A stretch of DNA of 64,000 nt from Methylomarinum sp965277025 (GCA_965277025.1 OZ255706.1:2480001-2544000); one strand, 5' to 3'. Positions 19,170 through 28,826 are shown, numbered from the stretch's first letter. The notes: generated from the sequence alone by a model not told the origin. Program-made: numbers and translations.

Positions 19170-20481
19170 GTGCACATAAGCGAAAACACCAATGCTATTT
19201 ATGAGGAATATATTGTAATATGCTGAATAATACTATATTAAATTCAGCAGGTGATATCATGCCACGTCTAACAGCAGCCCCAATCAGTTTAACAGAAGAA
19301 CAACGCACGTTATTGCAAGGCACAGTGCGTAAACATACAAGTCCTCAGAATTTGGTGACACGTTGCCGTATTATATTGTTGGCAGATGAAGGCATTAGTG
19401 TACATGAAACCATGCGCCAGTTAAAAATTGGACGGACAACTGTTCAAAATTGGCGAAAACGCTGGTTACAGAACAGTGAACAAGAAAATCCTTTAGCCCG
19501 GCTTCAAGATGCACCGCGAAGCGGTGCGCCTGCTATCTATACGGCGGAGCAAATTTGCAGCATTATCGCGATAGCCTGCGAACGCCCAGAGGATAGTCAA
19601 CGCCAGATCACTCATTGGACGCAACAAGAAATAGCCGATGAAGCGATAAAACGGGGCATTGTTGATTATATTTCACAGCGCTCTGTTGGGCGCTTTTTAA
19701 AAAGAAGCGGACCTGCAACCCCACCGGATGAAAGGCTGGTTGACGGCAAAAAAAGATGAATACTTCGACGAGAGGTGTCAAGATATTTGCGAAACCTGCC
19801 AACGGGCTTTGGAGCGGGAAGAGCAAGGCATCAAAACGATTTCGATTGATGAAATGACAGGGATTCAAGCTTTAGAGCGAGCAGCGCAGACATTGCCGAT
19901 GAAGAAAGGAAAAGTTGAACGACAAGAATTTGAATATATTCGACATGGTACCCAGACCTTGATTGCAGGTTTTGATGTGGCCACGGGTGAAGTAATGGGA
20001 AGTATAGGAGAAACTCGAACAGAGCAAGATTTTGCCGAGTTTTTGAACCTGCTTTTTCATCAACAACCCAAACAAACCCATTGGCATTTAGTCATGGATA
20101 ATCTCAATACACATTGTTCAGAATCGGTGGTTCGATTAATTGCCGAAAAAATTTCGTATTCAGGAGAATCAGGGGTTAAAGGAAAAGAGGGTATTTTGAA
20201 ATCAATGGAAAGTCGTACTGCTTTTTTGACTAACTCAAACCATCCTGTTGTTTTTCATTTTACCCCTAAGCATTGTTCATGGCTTAATCAGATAGAGATC
20301 TGGTTTTCTATTTTAATGCGTAAAGTAATCCGGCGCGGCAACTTTAAATCTAAAGAGGATTTAAACAAAAAAATAGCGGATTTCATAAAATATTTCAATG
20401 AAACCATGGCTAAGCCTTTTCGGTGGACGTATCAGGCTAAGCCACTTACTCAATAGAGTGAGAACTTGCGCTTGTTTGCAC
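19170..20481 (+). mobile_element. IS630-family element copy 2
   Basis: 1312 bp, GTGCACATAAGCG to CGCTTGTTTGCAC, with TA at 19168-19169 and 20482-20483. It is nearly identical to copies 1 and 3, in the opposite orientation to copy 1. Confidence 0.93.
19220..20456 (+). CDS. IS630 transposase in two overlapping frames (copy 2)
   Basis: OrfA is 19220-19759 and orfB 19728-20456, with the same domain split and the same TTTTTAAAAA shift site as copy 1. Small differences from copy 1 (ITHWTQQ preceded by RQ instead of RP, EEQ instead of EAQ in orfB) show the copies have begun to diverge while keeping the frame arrangement. Confidence 0.88.
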
Positions 20482-20639
20482 TAGTTCAACCTCAAAATGA
20501 AAACTGCCAACGCATCGGCAGAACAACATCCTATTTTGTTCTATGATTATATCAGCGATGCCGGACAGAAATGTTTTTTCCCACACCCCATAATAAAAAA
20601 CAAACCGATCATTAATGTTCAAACTGAAAAAACATTATC

Positions 20640-22001
20640 ATGACAATTGAGATACCGTCTCCAGATGCCAGCATTATTCGAACTTTTTATCCTTTATGCC
20701 GTCTACCGCAGATAGGTTTTAATCAACTCTGCCGTAAACTCGAGATTCAAACGGCAAAACCCTGTGATTTCATTTTCCGGCTGGGGCAGGAACAAAATCA
20801 ACTGGTTTATCTTCTCAACGGAAAAATCAGCTTACAACTTGAGGAATTTAAACTGGAATCCATCCAGGCAGGCACCGAAGCCGCCCGTTTCGCCCTGGCG
20901 CACCAGATCCCCCGCAAAGTCAATGCTCGCGCTGAAACCACAACCCGTTATGTCTGTATTAATGTGGATACTGTTAAAATGTTGCAACAACAAGGAACTA
21001 TTTCAGAGGACTCAAGTGAAATGATTGTCGAAGAAACTGAAAAAAACGGTCAGGACTGGATGACGACATTATTGAAGTCGCCCATCTTTCGAGCGCTTCC
21101 GCCCGCCAATTTACAACGCATTTTGATGAACCTGAAATCAGTAGACTACTCGAAAGGAGAAACCATTATCCAGCAGGGTGAATCCGGTGATTATTACTAC
21201 CTGATCAAACAAGGTGAATGCACGCTGTTCCGTCAACCTTCACCAGAAATCAAGCCAATCAAACTGGGTGAATTAAAAGCTCAGGATACTTTTGGCGAAG
21301 ATGCCATTATTTCGGGACAACCCCGCAGCGTTTCCGTTGTCGCTAAAACGGATGTTTCTTTGTTACGCCTGGATAAAAATAATTTTATCGAGCTGATCAA
21401 AAAACCGACAATGAAATTCATAGGCCTGGAGCAGGCGCAAGAAAAAGTCGCCCAGGGAGGTATTTTGATCGATCTGCGCTCGCCCGATGAATTCAATCAA
21501 TTTCATCTGGAAAACAGCATCAATATTCCATTTTTTTCTTTGCGTATGCAATTGAATACGCTCAACAGAAATCAACCCTGTATTCTAGCCTGTGAAAATG
21601 GCAAAGTCAGCGAAGCTGCGGCTTTTTTATTGCTGCGCAAAAAATACGAGGCTTATATCCTGGAGGGAGGGGTAGCCGATAAAAACGTTCCACAAACAGA
21701 TCGCTCCCCTAAAGAACAGGCCTCTTTCGACATCGATGACGGCATTGAACTTGATGTAAAAACAATCCCTGAAAATAATGGGACAAAAACACCGCAAGCG
21801 ACACTTGAAGAAATATCCACGAAACCCGAGCCAGTCAGTATCGATGCCTTACAGCAACGCATCAACGAGCTGGAGGCGCAATGCACCCGGTTACAGAGCG
21901 AAAAAGACGCTATTCAACAAAAATGTGGCAAAAAATTGAACAGGCGCGAAGAAAGAGCAATTGATTACAAAACTCATCAAACCCCGCAACAAAGCGCCTG
22001 A
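20640..22001 (+). CDS. Protein with two cyclic-nucleotide-binding domains and a rhodanese domain
   Basis: 453 residues. An N-terminal, degenerate cNMP-like domain (about 15-115) is followed by a clearer one (about 145-255) with IIQQGESGDYYYLIKQGECTL and GEDAIISGQPRSVSV. A rhodanese-like domain follows (about 260-350) with LIDLRSPDEFNQFHLENSINIP and the loop ACENGKVS carrying the candidate active Cys. The tail (about 395-430) is a coiled coil. There is no DNA-binding helix-turn-helix, so it is not a CRP-type regulator. It may sense a nucleotide and handle or relay sulfane sulfur; that is inference. An alternative frame near the end hints that the last 25 residues could be shifted. Confidence 0.82.
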   Translation: MTIEIPSPDASIIRTFYPLCRLPQIGFNQLCRKLEIQTAKPCDFIFRLGQEQNQLVYLLNGKISLQLEEFKLESIQAGTEAARFALAHQIPRKVNARAETTTRYVCINVDTVKMLQQQGTISEDSSEMIVEETEKNGQDWMTTLLKSPIFRALPPANLQRILMNLKSVDYSKGETIIQQGESGDYYYLIKQGECTLFRQPSPEIKPIKLGELKAQDTFGEDAIISGQPRSVSVVAKTDVSLLRLDKNNFIELIKKPTMKFIGLEQAQEKVAQGGILIDLRSPDEFNQFHLENSINIPFFSLRMQLNTLNRNQPCILACENGKVSEAAAFLLLRKKYEAYILEGGVADKNVPQTDRSPKEQASFDIDDGIELDVKTIPENNGTKTPQATLEEISTKPEPVSIDALQQRINELEAQCTRLQSEKDAIQQKCGKKLNRREERAIDYKTHQTPQQSA

Positions 22002-22080
22002 ATCTGCGTTTTCCTGATAGTGGCAAGAGCGTTTAGGAAAGCGCTGAAAAAACAGCAACTCCTTGCCACTCTCACTAAAA

Positions 22081-22107
22081 GGTGGATTGCCTGGCGGCGA
22101 ATCCACC
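22081..22107. repeat. Hairpin repeat R3, copy a
   Basis: GGTGGATT and AATCCACC form a perfect 8-bp stem around an 11-base loop, between convergent genes. The same stem is at 32781-32807. It is nested in a larger structure (AGTGGCAAG at about 22019 pairs with CTTGCCACT) and may act as a terminator. Confidence 0.55.
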
Positions 22108-22146
22108 CTACTGCTTTTGCAGAGTGGCCCAATAAGCCAGAACGAC

Positions 22147-22302
22147 TTATTTGATTTTAGCTTCCTTGTACATGACGTGCTTACGAACAACCGGATCAAA
22201 TTTTTTGATTTCCATTTTTTCCGGCATGGTTCTTTTGTTCTTGGTCGTCGTATAGAAGTGACCGGTACCGGCACTAGAGACTAATTTGATTTTATCGCGC
22301 AT
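22147..22302 (-). CDS. rpmG: Ribosomal protein bL33
   Basis: 51 residues: MRDKIKLVSSAGTGHFYTTT, then KNKRTMPEKMEIKKFDPVVR and KHVMYKEAKIK. This is a standard L33 without zinc cysteines. It is part of the large ribosomal subunit and lies 16 bases downstream of rpmB, in the usual rpmBG order. Confidence 0.95.
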   Translation of the reverse strand: MRDKIKLVSSAGTGHFYTTTKNKRTMPEKMEIKKFDPVVRKHVMYKEAKIK

Positions 22303-22318
22303 AATCTTTCCCCCTTTA

Positions 22319-22555
22319 TCAGAATTTTTCGCCGCGTTTACGCAGTTCTGTCAGCACTGCGTCGATGCCTTTTTTATCGATAATACGCATTCCTTTAGTG
22401 GAAACGCGCAGACGGACCCAGCGATTCTCACTCTCCACCCAGAATTTATGCTGATGAAGATTGGGGTTAAAACGTCTTCTGGTTTTGTTTTGTGCGTGAG
22501 AAACATTATTCCCGGTAACAGGGCGTTTACCTGTCACTTGACATACTTTGGACAT
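22319..22555 (-). CDS. rpmB: Ribosomal protein bL28
   Basis: 78 residues beginning MSKVCQVTGKRPVTGNNVSH, with the conserved KTRRRFNPNLHQHKFW. It is a large-subunit protein, the first gene of rpmBG, with a promoter presumably in the region that also holds repeat R2a. Confidence 0.96.
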   Translation of the reverse strand: MSKVCQVTGKRPVTGNNVSHAQNKTRRRFNPNLHQHKFWVESENRWVRLRVSTKGMRIIDKKGIDAVLTELRKRGEKF

Positions 22556-22657
22556 GATTACCTCTAATGCGTGCCTTGTTCAAAAGTTAGCCCACTTTTA
22601 TACCAAAAAAACAATTCAGAGTAAATAAAATAGTTAAAATGTTTGATAGAATAGCCG

Positions 22658-22815
22658 TTAAGGAATCACTGATTTATTCGCGATTCCAATGGTGCATGGA
22701 TGCGCCACCAAAATCGATGGCGACAAGCTATTGATTTTGTAAGTAAAGTGGAAATCGCATTTCCACTTTGCGTGGTGCTGACAAATCATGGATGATTTGT
22801 TTAGCGTTTCCTTAA
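22658..22815. repeat. R2 repeat, copy a
   Basis: About 158 bp starting TTAAGGAATCACTGATTTAT and ending GATTTGTTTAGCGTTTCCTTAA-like, so its ends are imperfect inverted repeats. Internal palindromes such as GTGGAAATCGCATTTCCAC are shared with copy b (35875) and partly with copy c (45836). It is noncoding and lies between rpmB and gshB. Confidence 0.7.
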
Positions 22816-22911
22816 AGAACGAATCACCTGCGAGCTACCTGACGCCATTTTTATCCGACATTTGCATGTGACTCCTTCGATGTTTCCAACCATTCCTGAA
22901 CATAATCAAAA

Positions 22912-23859
22912 ATGACGCTTAAATTCGGTATCGTGATGGATCCCATTCAATCCATCAACATCAAAAAAGACACCAGTTTCGCCATGTTGCTCGAAGCACA
23001 AGCTCGCAACTGGTCCATCCATTATATGGAATTGAATGATTTATTTTTAGCCGATGGACAGGCCCACGCCAGAACCCGCCAATTAAAAGTTCAACGAGAT
23101 CCTGACCAATGGTTTGAATTTGACGCGGAGCAGGACATCAAGCTGGACGAACTGGATGTCATCATCATGCGTAAGGATCCTCCTTTTGACCTGGAATACA
23201 TCTATGCCACTTATTTGCTGGAGCAAGCTGAAAGACAAGGAACACTGGTTGTCAACAAACCGCAATCCCTACGAGATGCCAATGAAAAGCTATTCACCGC
23301 CTGGTTTCCTGAATGCTGTGCACGCACACTGGTTACGCGCGAAGCGGCTCGAATTCGCCATTTTCTAGCGCAACAGGGTGAAATCATTTTAAAACCATTA
23401 GACGGCATGGGCGGCGCTTCGATTTTCCATCTGCGCGAACAAGACCCGAATATCAGCGTCATTCTGGAAATGATGACTGAACACGGCAAGCGTTTCATTA
23501 TGGCGCAACAATATTTACCCGAGATTATCGACGGTGATAAACGCATCTTATTGATTGATGGCGAACCTGTCCCCTATGCCTTGGCCCGCATCCCTCAAAA
23601 CGGTGAGACACGGGGCAACCTGGCCGCAGGAGGGCGCGCCGAGGGGCGAAAATTAACCGAAAGAGATTTATGGATCGCAAAACAGGTCGGCCCCACGTTA
23701 AAAGCCAAAGGTCTGCTGTTTGTCGGTATCGATGTGATTGGCGATTACTTGACCGAAATCAATGTCACCAGTCCAACCTGCGTTCAGGAACTTGATCGGG
23801 AATTCGGATTCAATATCAGCGCCATGCTAATGGATAGTATCGAACAGAAATTATCATGA
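22912..23859 (+). CDS. gshB: Glutathione synthetase
   Basis: A 315-residue ATP-grasp enzyme. It has KFGIVMDPIQSINIKKDTSFAM at the N-terminus, VVNKPQSLRDANEKL, ILKPLDGMGGASIF and the final EINVTSPTCVQEL. It joins gamma-glutamylcysteine and glycine. It is the first gene of a tightly packed operon (tonB overlaps by four bases) whose order matches Pseudomonas PA0407 to PA0401. Confidence 0.96.
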   Translation: MTLKFGIVMDPIQSINIKKDTSFAMLLEAQARNWSIHYMELNDLFLADGQAHARTRQLKVQRDPDQWFEFDAEQDIKLDELDVIIMRKDPPFDLEYIYATYLLEQAERQGTLVVNKPQSLRDANEKLFTAWFPECCARTLVTREAARIRHFLAQQGEIILKPLDGMGGASIFHLREQDPNISVILEMMTEHGKRFIMAQQYLPEIIDGDKRILLIDGEPVPYALARIPQNGETRGNLAAGGRAEGRKLTERDLWIAKQVGPTLKAKGLLFVGIDVIGDYLTEINVTSPTCVQELDREFGFNISAMLMDSIEQKLS

Positions 23860-24722
23860 AATCGTTTTACACACCCACACCATCACCTGTGTCGCATAAT
23901 GACACCCTGATGATCGCCTTGTTTATTGCGGCGGTTCTGCATGCGATTGTTCTGCTCAGCCTCAATTTCAAGCTGCCAGAACAGAACAAAGTACGTAAAA
24001 CCATCGAGGTGACGTTGTCCAACACGCCGGTCGCCAAAGCTCCAAAAAAGGCGCACTTTCTGGCCCAGGACAATCAAATAGGCGGTGGACAACAAAAACG
24101 TAAACCCACTCCCAAACAACAAAAGCTACCGTCACGCGGACATAGCGCAAAGCAGCAAAAAGCCAGCAAGCCAACAAAAACGACCTCGCAAGCCAGTAAA
24201 AAACTGGTGACGACACAAAGCCAAAGTGTTCACACGACCATCAAAGACAAATTGACGCCGAAACCCAAAGCGGCACGAAAAAAGCTGGATACCAAATTAT
24301 TGCGACAACAAGTAGCTCAACTTGGCGAGCGTATCCGTCATAGCCAACAAGGTTCTGAATTCAACCGCATGAAATTCATCAACCAGCTCAGCACGCATCG
24401 CTATGTGGCGGCGCAATACATGAAAGACTGGGAAAACAAGGTTGAAAGGACAGGTAACCTGAACTATCCTGAATTAGCCCGTAAAAAAGGCTTTTCAGGC
24501 ACGTTGACCATGGATGTGGGTATTCGCCCGGATGGTACCATCTACAGCATGCGCATCACCAAATCATCTGGCATCAAAGCCCTGGACGATGCGGCAAAAC
24601 GAATTGTTCGCCTCAGCGCACCATTTGCCGAACTCCCCGCCGAATTATTACAGGAAGTTGATATTCTGGTTATTCGCCGGGTCTGGAAATTTTCTGACGA
24701 ATCAGGCATCACCACACGTTAA
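23856..24722 (+). CDS. tonB: TonB family protein
   Basis: 288 residues. There is one N-terminal membrane segment (LMIALFIAAVLHAIVLLSLNF), a Lys/Gln/Pro-rich periplasmic spacer (about 65-165) and a TonB C-terminal domain with NYPELARKKGFSGTLTMDVG and the IRPDG motif. It transfers energy to outer-membrane receptors. In Pseudomonas the gene at this position (tonB3) is linked to twitching motility; whether that holds here is unknown. Confidence 0.9.
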   Translation: MKSFYTPTPSPVSHNDTLMIALFIAAVLHAIVLLSLNFKLPEQNKVRKTIEVTLSNTPVAKAPKKAHFLAQDNQIGGGQQKRKPTPKQQKLPSRGHSAKQQKASKPTKTTSQASKKLVTTQSQSVHTTIKDKLTPKPKAARKKLDTKLLRQQVAQLGERIRHSQQGSEFNRMKFINQLSTHRYVAAQYMKDWENKVERTGNLNYPELARKKGFSGTLTMDVGIRPDGTIYSMRITKSSGIKALDDAAKRIVRLSAPFAELPAELLQEVDILVIRRVWKFSDESGITTR

Positions 24723-24724
24723 TT

Positions 24725-25285
24725 ATGAATCAAGACTATTTAAACCATCAATTTCTGATTGCCATGCCGATGCTGGCCGACACCAATTCTTCCCATACCG
24801 TGACTTATCTTTGCCAGCACAATGAAGAAGGGGCGCTGGGCATTGTCATCAATCGCCCTTCGGGGCTGACTCTGGATATGATTTTCGGCCAGATGGATAT
24901 TGAAACCCATTCTGAAGAAATCGCCAACACGCCTGTTTATGCCGGCGGCCCCGTTCAACAACAACGAGGATTCATTATTCATACCGGGCCTAAAACCTGG
25001 GAAGCGACGGTGCCGGTTTCCGACGAAATCTATCTGACCAGTTCCCGCGACATACTGGAAGCCATTGCCGCCGGGGAAGGCCCGGAAGACTATCTGGTCG
25101 CATTGGGGTATGCCGGCTGGGGCGAAGGCCAGCTGGAAAAAGAAATTGCCGATAACGCCTGGCTGAATATCAGTTATGACCACAAGATCCTGTTCGATAT
25201 TTCTCCCAAACAACGCTGGATTGCAGTGGCCAGTCAATTGGGTATTGATATCAATCAACTGACAACACCGGCGGGACATGCCTGA
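24725..25285 (+). CDS. yqgE: UPF0301/AlgH family protein YqgE
   Basis: 186 residues with the family pattern FLIAMPMLAD at the start, GALGIVINRPSGLTLD, YAGGPVQQQRGFIIHT and YAGWGEGQLEKEI. Its biochemical role is unsettled; in Pseudomonas it is called AlgH. It overlaps ruvX by eight bases. Confidence 0.94.
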   Translation: MNQDYLNHQFLIAMPMLADTNSSHTVTYLCQHNEEGALGIVINRPSGLTLDMIFGQMDIETHSEEIANTPVYAGGPVQQQRGFIIHTGPKTWEATVPVSDEIYLTSSRDILEAIAAGEGPEDYLVALGYAGWGEGQLEKEIADNAWLNISYDHKILFDISPKQRWIAVASQLGIDINQLTTPAGHA

Positions 25286-25724
25286 TAAAGACCCATTATC
25301 CTTCAACACTGACGACACCTATCTGGGCTTTGATTTCGGCAACAAAAAAATTGGTGTCGCGGTCGGCCAGACTACAACCGGCACGGCCAGCCCCTTGCAA
25401 ACCATCCGCTCTGTCAATCAGCAACCCGACTGGCACGTCATCAGCCAACTGATTGATCAATGGCAGCCTGCTGGACTGGTGGTTGGCCTGTCCAGACAGG
25501 CCGACGGATCGGACAACCCCATCACGCCGCGCATCCTTAGATTTTGCCGGCAACTCGATGGACGTTATCATCTGCCGGTTTATCAACAGGACGAAGCCTA
25601 CAGCACCTTTGAAGCCAAGCAAATGCTGTTTGATGATTTAAAGATGAAAGCTGGTAAACTATGGGATGTTCAAGACCAACTGGCCGCTCAACTGATTTTA
25701 CAAAGCTGGCTTAATAATAATTAA
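25278..25724 (+). CDS. ruvX: Putative pre-16S rRNA nuclease / Holliday junction resolvase-like RuvX
   Basis: 148 residues with an RNase H-like fold: YLGFDFGNKKIGVAVGQ at the N-terminus (catalytic Asp), VVGLSRQADGSD and VYQQDEAYSTFEAKQ. It is required for 16S rRNA 5' maturation in E. coli. It starts inside yqgE, as in relatives. Confidence 0.94.
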   Translation: MPDKDPLSFNTDDTYLGFDFGNKKIGVAVGQTTTGTASPLQTIRSVNQQPDWHVISQLIDQWQPAGLVVGLSRQADGSDNPITPRILRFCRQLDGRYHLPVYQQDEAYSTFEAKQMLFDDLKMKAGKLWDVQDQLAAQLILQSWLNNN

Positions 25725-25729
25725 CCTAT

Positions 25730-26260
25730 ATGACATTGACTGACACTGATATCCCCAGATTACTGGAAAACAACATTGATAACCTGGAAAACAACATTGC
25801 CCAACAAATCGAACAACGCCAATTAAACAATCCGCTGATTATCGGCATTCATACCGGTGGCGCCTGGATAGCGAAAATAATGCATCAGCGTTTGCACATT
25901 CGAGAGCCACTTTACAGCATGGATATTGCCTTTTACCGTGATGATTTCTCGCAGATTGGCATGCACCCGGAAATCAAACCCAGTCAATTACCCACGCACC
26001 TGGAAGGCCGTGATGTTATATTGATCGATGATGTGTTTTACACTGGACGAACCATCCGGGCAGCGCTAAATGAAATTTTTGATTTCGGTCGGCCGAATCA
26101 GGTGCTATTGGCTGTTTTAATTGAACGTGACGGCCGTCAAATTCCATTACGACCCGATTGCATTGGCACACAAATCACCCTGCCTCCGGGCCAGCGCATC
26201 AAATTAACCGGCCCGGAACCTTTGGGCATTCATATACAAACAGTTAATCAAGCGGCCTGA
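25730..26260 (+). CDS. pyrR: Bifunctional pyr operon regulator / uracil phosphoribosyltransferase PyrR
   Basis: 176 residues with the PRPP-binding motif VILIDDVFYTGRTIRAA and the family MDIAFYRDDFSQIG. In Gram-positives PyrR controls attenuation; in gammaproteobacteria of this gene order it sits before pyrB and may regulate or only salvage uracil. It is separated from pyrB by one base. Confidence 0.94.
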   Translation: MTLTDTDIPRLLENNIDNLENNIAQQIEQRQLNNPLIIGIHTGGAWIAKIMHQRLHIREPLYSMDIAFYRDDFSQIGMHPEIKPSQLPTHLEGRDVILIDDVFYTGRTIRAALNEIFDFGRPNQVLLAVLIERDGRQIPLRPDCIGTQITLPPGQRIKLTGPEPLGIHIQTVNQAA

Positions 26261-26261
26261 T

Positions 26262-27233
26262 ATGAAGCGTGCTTTACAATTTAATGATCAAGGAAAGCTA
26301 AAGCATTTTTTAACCATTGAAGGACTGGACAAGGCATTACTAACCGACATACTGGACAAGGCTGAGTCCTTTGCCGGCATCAGTGGCCAGGCGGTCAAAA
26401 AAGTGCCATTGCTGCGCGGCAAAACCATCGTCAACCTGTTTTTTGAAAACAGCACCCGTACCCGCACCACGTTTGAGCTGGCAGCAACCCGTCTGTCCGC
26501 CGATGTATTAAACATCAATATCGCCACCTCAGCCACCTCAAAAGGCGAAAGCTTGCTGGACACTATTCGTAATCTGGAAGCCATGCATGTCGACATGTTT
26601 ATCGTCCGGCACGCGATCAGCGGCGCGGCGCATTTTATCGCCCAACATGCCGCTCCGCATATCAGTGTCATCAACGCCGGTGATGGTCAACACGCCCATC
26701 CCACACAAGCGATGCTAGATATGTTCACCATCCGACAATACAAACCGGCATTTTCCGGTTTGAAAGTCGCTATTATCGGTGACATTCGCCATTCCCGCGT
26801 GGCCCGATCGCAAATTCAGGCGCTCAACACACTGGGCGTCAAAGAAGTACGGGTCATTGCGCCAAAAACCTTATTACCCGTTCATGTTGAGCACTTACAG
26901 GTAACAGCAACCCATGACATGGAATACGGCCTGGATGATATCGATGTCATCATTATGCTGCGCTTGCAAAAAGAACGCATGAGCGCCGCACTACTACCCA
27001 GTGAATCCGAATTTTTCAAGTGTTATGGCCTGACCCCGGCAAAACTGGCCTGCGCCAAACCGGACGCCATCGTCATGCACCCTGGCCCCATCAATCGCGG
27101 CGTCGAGATTGATTCAGCCGTGGCCGATGGCCCACAGTCGGTGATTTTGCAACAAGTCAGCAATGGTGTGGCCATCCGCATGGCCATCATATCCATGGCC
27201 ATGCAACAACAGATAGGTGGCGCTCATGGCTAA
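26262..27233 (+). CDS. pyrB: Aspartate carbamoyltransferase catalytic chain
   Basis: 323 residues. The carbamoyl-phosphate motif FFENSTRTRTTFELAA is followed by HPTQAMLDMFTIRQ and IVMHPGPINRGVEI. It makes carbamoyl aspartate in pyrimidine synthesis. No pyrI is present. The partner is the inactive dihydroorotase encoded next, as in Pseudomonas, where the two form a large complex. Confidence 0.96.
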   Translation: MKRALQFNDQGKLKHFLTIEGLDKALLTDILDKAESFAGISGQAVKKVPLLRGKTIVNLFFENSTRTRTTFELAATRLSADVLNINIATSATSKGESLLDTIRNLEAMHVDMFIVRHAISGAAHFIAQHAAPHISVINAGDGQHAHPTQAMLDMFTIRQYKPAFSGLKVAIIGDIRHSRVARSQIQALNTLGVKEVRVIAPKTLLPVHVEHLQVTATHDMEYGLDDIDVIIMLRLQKERMSAALLPSESEFFKCYGLTPAKLACAKPDAIVMHPGPINRGVEIDSAVADGPQSVILQQVSNGVAIRMAIISMAMQQQIGGAHG

Positions 27234-28518
27234 AATTCTCATCGAAAACGGCCATATTATTGATCCCGCCAATCATTTGGATATTATTGGCGCTGTTTCG
27301 GTCGCCGATAACAAAATTATCAGTGTCGGCGACATAGATGCTGACTTCACGCCAGATTTGACCCTGGACGCCAAAGACAAAATCGTCTGCCCCGGCTTTA
27401 TCGATCTCAGCGTCCGGTTACGCGAACCGGGTCAAACGCAAAAAGGCAACATCCAATCCGAAACCCGGGCCGCGGCCGCCGCCGGTGTCACTAGCTTATG
27501 TCTGCCACCAGACACCCAGCCTATTATCGACAGCCCAGCGGCCATCGAATACATTCGTGATAAAGCGGTTCAGGCCGGTTACGACAATGTCTTGCCAATT
27601 GGTGCGGCAAGCAAGCAATTGCAAGGTGTGGAACTGAGCAATATGTTTGCGCTGAAAAAGGCCGGTTGCATCGCCATCAGCAACGCCAACCGCCCGCTTC
27701 AAAACCTGCTGATATTGCGCCACATCATGGAATACGCTGTCAGTCACCAGCAGTTATTGATATTGCGAGCCGATGAAGCGTCGTTATCAAAAGGCGGCTG
27801 TCTGCACGAAGGAGCGATCGCCACACAATACGGCCTATCTGGCATCCCCGCCGCCGCGGAAACCATTGCTGTCGCCCAGACGCTGGAACTGGTCAAATTA
27901 ACCGGATGCAGGATTCACTTCAGCCAGATCAGTTGCCAGGGTTCGGCGTACAAAATACAACAAGCACAAAAAGAAGGATTGAAGGTCTCCTGCGATGTCG
28001 CCATTCATCAATTGCATTTGACCGAACAGGACTTGATTCCCTTTGACAGCCGTTATCATGTTATCCCGCCACTTAGAAGCCAATCAGATAAAATGGCATT
28101 AAGGGAAGCTCTCGCTGCCGGAAGCATCATGGCCATCTGTTCAGATCATCAACCACATGACCTGGATGCAAAACTGGGAACGCTGCCAGAAACCGAACCA
28201 GGTATTGCATCGCTGCAAACTTTATTGCCGCTGACATTGCAACTGGTCAACGACAATGCATTGACACTCAATCAGGCGATTGCGCTTTTAACCAGCCAGC
28301 CAGCGCAATTATTATCATTGGATAAAGGCTCTTTAACCCCTGACAAAACAGCCGATATTTGTATTTTTGACCCAAATACTCATTGGACAGTCGATAACGA
28401 GCACTGGCTCAGTGCTGGCAAAAACACCCCATTCTGGGGTAAAACCTTGCAAGGTCAGGTCATTTATACGATACAATCAGGAAAAATCATTTATCAAAAT
28501 GCCATAAAAACATCATGA
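27226..28518 (+). CDS. pyrC': Inactive dihydroorotase-like subunit PyrC' (PyrX)
   Basis: 430 residues from ATG 27226, overlapping pyrB by eight bases. It is a dihydroorotase by sequence (SDHQPHDLDAK, HPG-type barrel), but the first metal site, normally GFIDLHVHLREPG, reads GFIDLSVRLREPG, so both histidines are lost. The family member in Pseudomonas also lacks these ligands and serves as a structural partner of PyrB. An active dihydroorotase must be encoded elsewhere. Confidence 0.93.
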   Translation: MAKILIENGHIIDPANHLDIIGAVSVADNKIISVGDIDADFTPDLTLDAKDKIVCPGFIDLSVRLREPGQTQKGNIQSETRAAAAAGVTSLCLPPDTQPIIDSPAAIEYIRDKAVQAGYDNVLPIGAASKQLQGVELSNMFALKKAGCIAISNANRPLQNLLILRHIMEYAVSHQQLLILRADEASLSKGGCLHEGAIATQYGLSGIPAAAETIAVAQTLELVKLTGCRIHFSQISCQGSAYKIQQAQKEGLKVSCDVAIHQLHLTEQDLIPFDSRYHVIPPLRSQSDKMALREALAAGSIMAICSDHQPHDLDAKLGTLPETEPGIASLQTLLPLTLQLVNDNALTLNQAIALLTSQPAQLLSLDKGSLTPDKTADICIFDPNTHWTVDNEHWLSAGKNTPFWGKTLQGQVIYTIQSGKIIYQNAIKTS

Positions 28519-28826
28519 ATTTATTGAATACGTCCACTTTACTTTGTTCTTCGCTATTATTTCTTAGTGGCTGCTCGCATCAAAATGACTACAGCCCTTC
28601 CAGTGATGCAACTGGTGAGCAGATTTTTGCTGAAGTCTGTAAAAATTGTCATCAACCGGATGATAAGGGAATTATTTACACCCTGAAAAAAGAAAACGCC
28701 AATGTTGCTTATATCAGCAAACAAATCAAACAGGGGTCAATGATGATGCCAAAATTCCCTAATATGCCTGATGATGCAATAAATAAAGTGGCACAATATG
28801 TTTTAGCTCATTCCCGCAGTGAATAA
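28515..28826 (+). CDS. Small c-type cytochrome lipoprotein
   Basis: 103 residues. It has a lipoprotein signal peptide with lipobox LSGC at about residue 20, one heme site CKNCH near 42-46, and a candidate Met ligand in SMMMPKFPNM. It is a class I cytochrome c anchored to a membrane and facing the periplasm. It overlaps pyrC' by four bases, so it is probably read from the same transcript, although its function is unrelated. Its electron partner is unknown. Confidence 0.88.
   Translation: MNLLNTSTLLCSSLLFLSGCSHQNDYSPSSDATGEQIFAEVCKNCHQPDDKGIIYTLKKENANVAYISKQIKQGSMMMPKFPNMPDDAINKVAQYVLAHSRSE

Noticed and set aside
22658..22815. CRISPR array or tandem repeat
   Set aside because: The palindromes occur once per copy, and copies are dispersed, not in a regular array with spacers. 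No cas gene is present.
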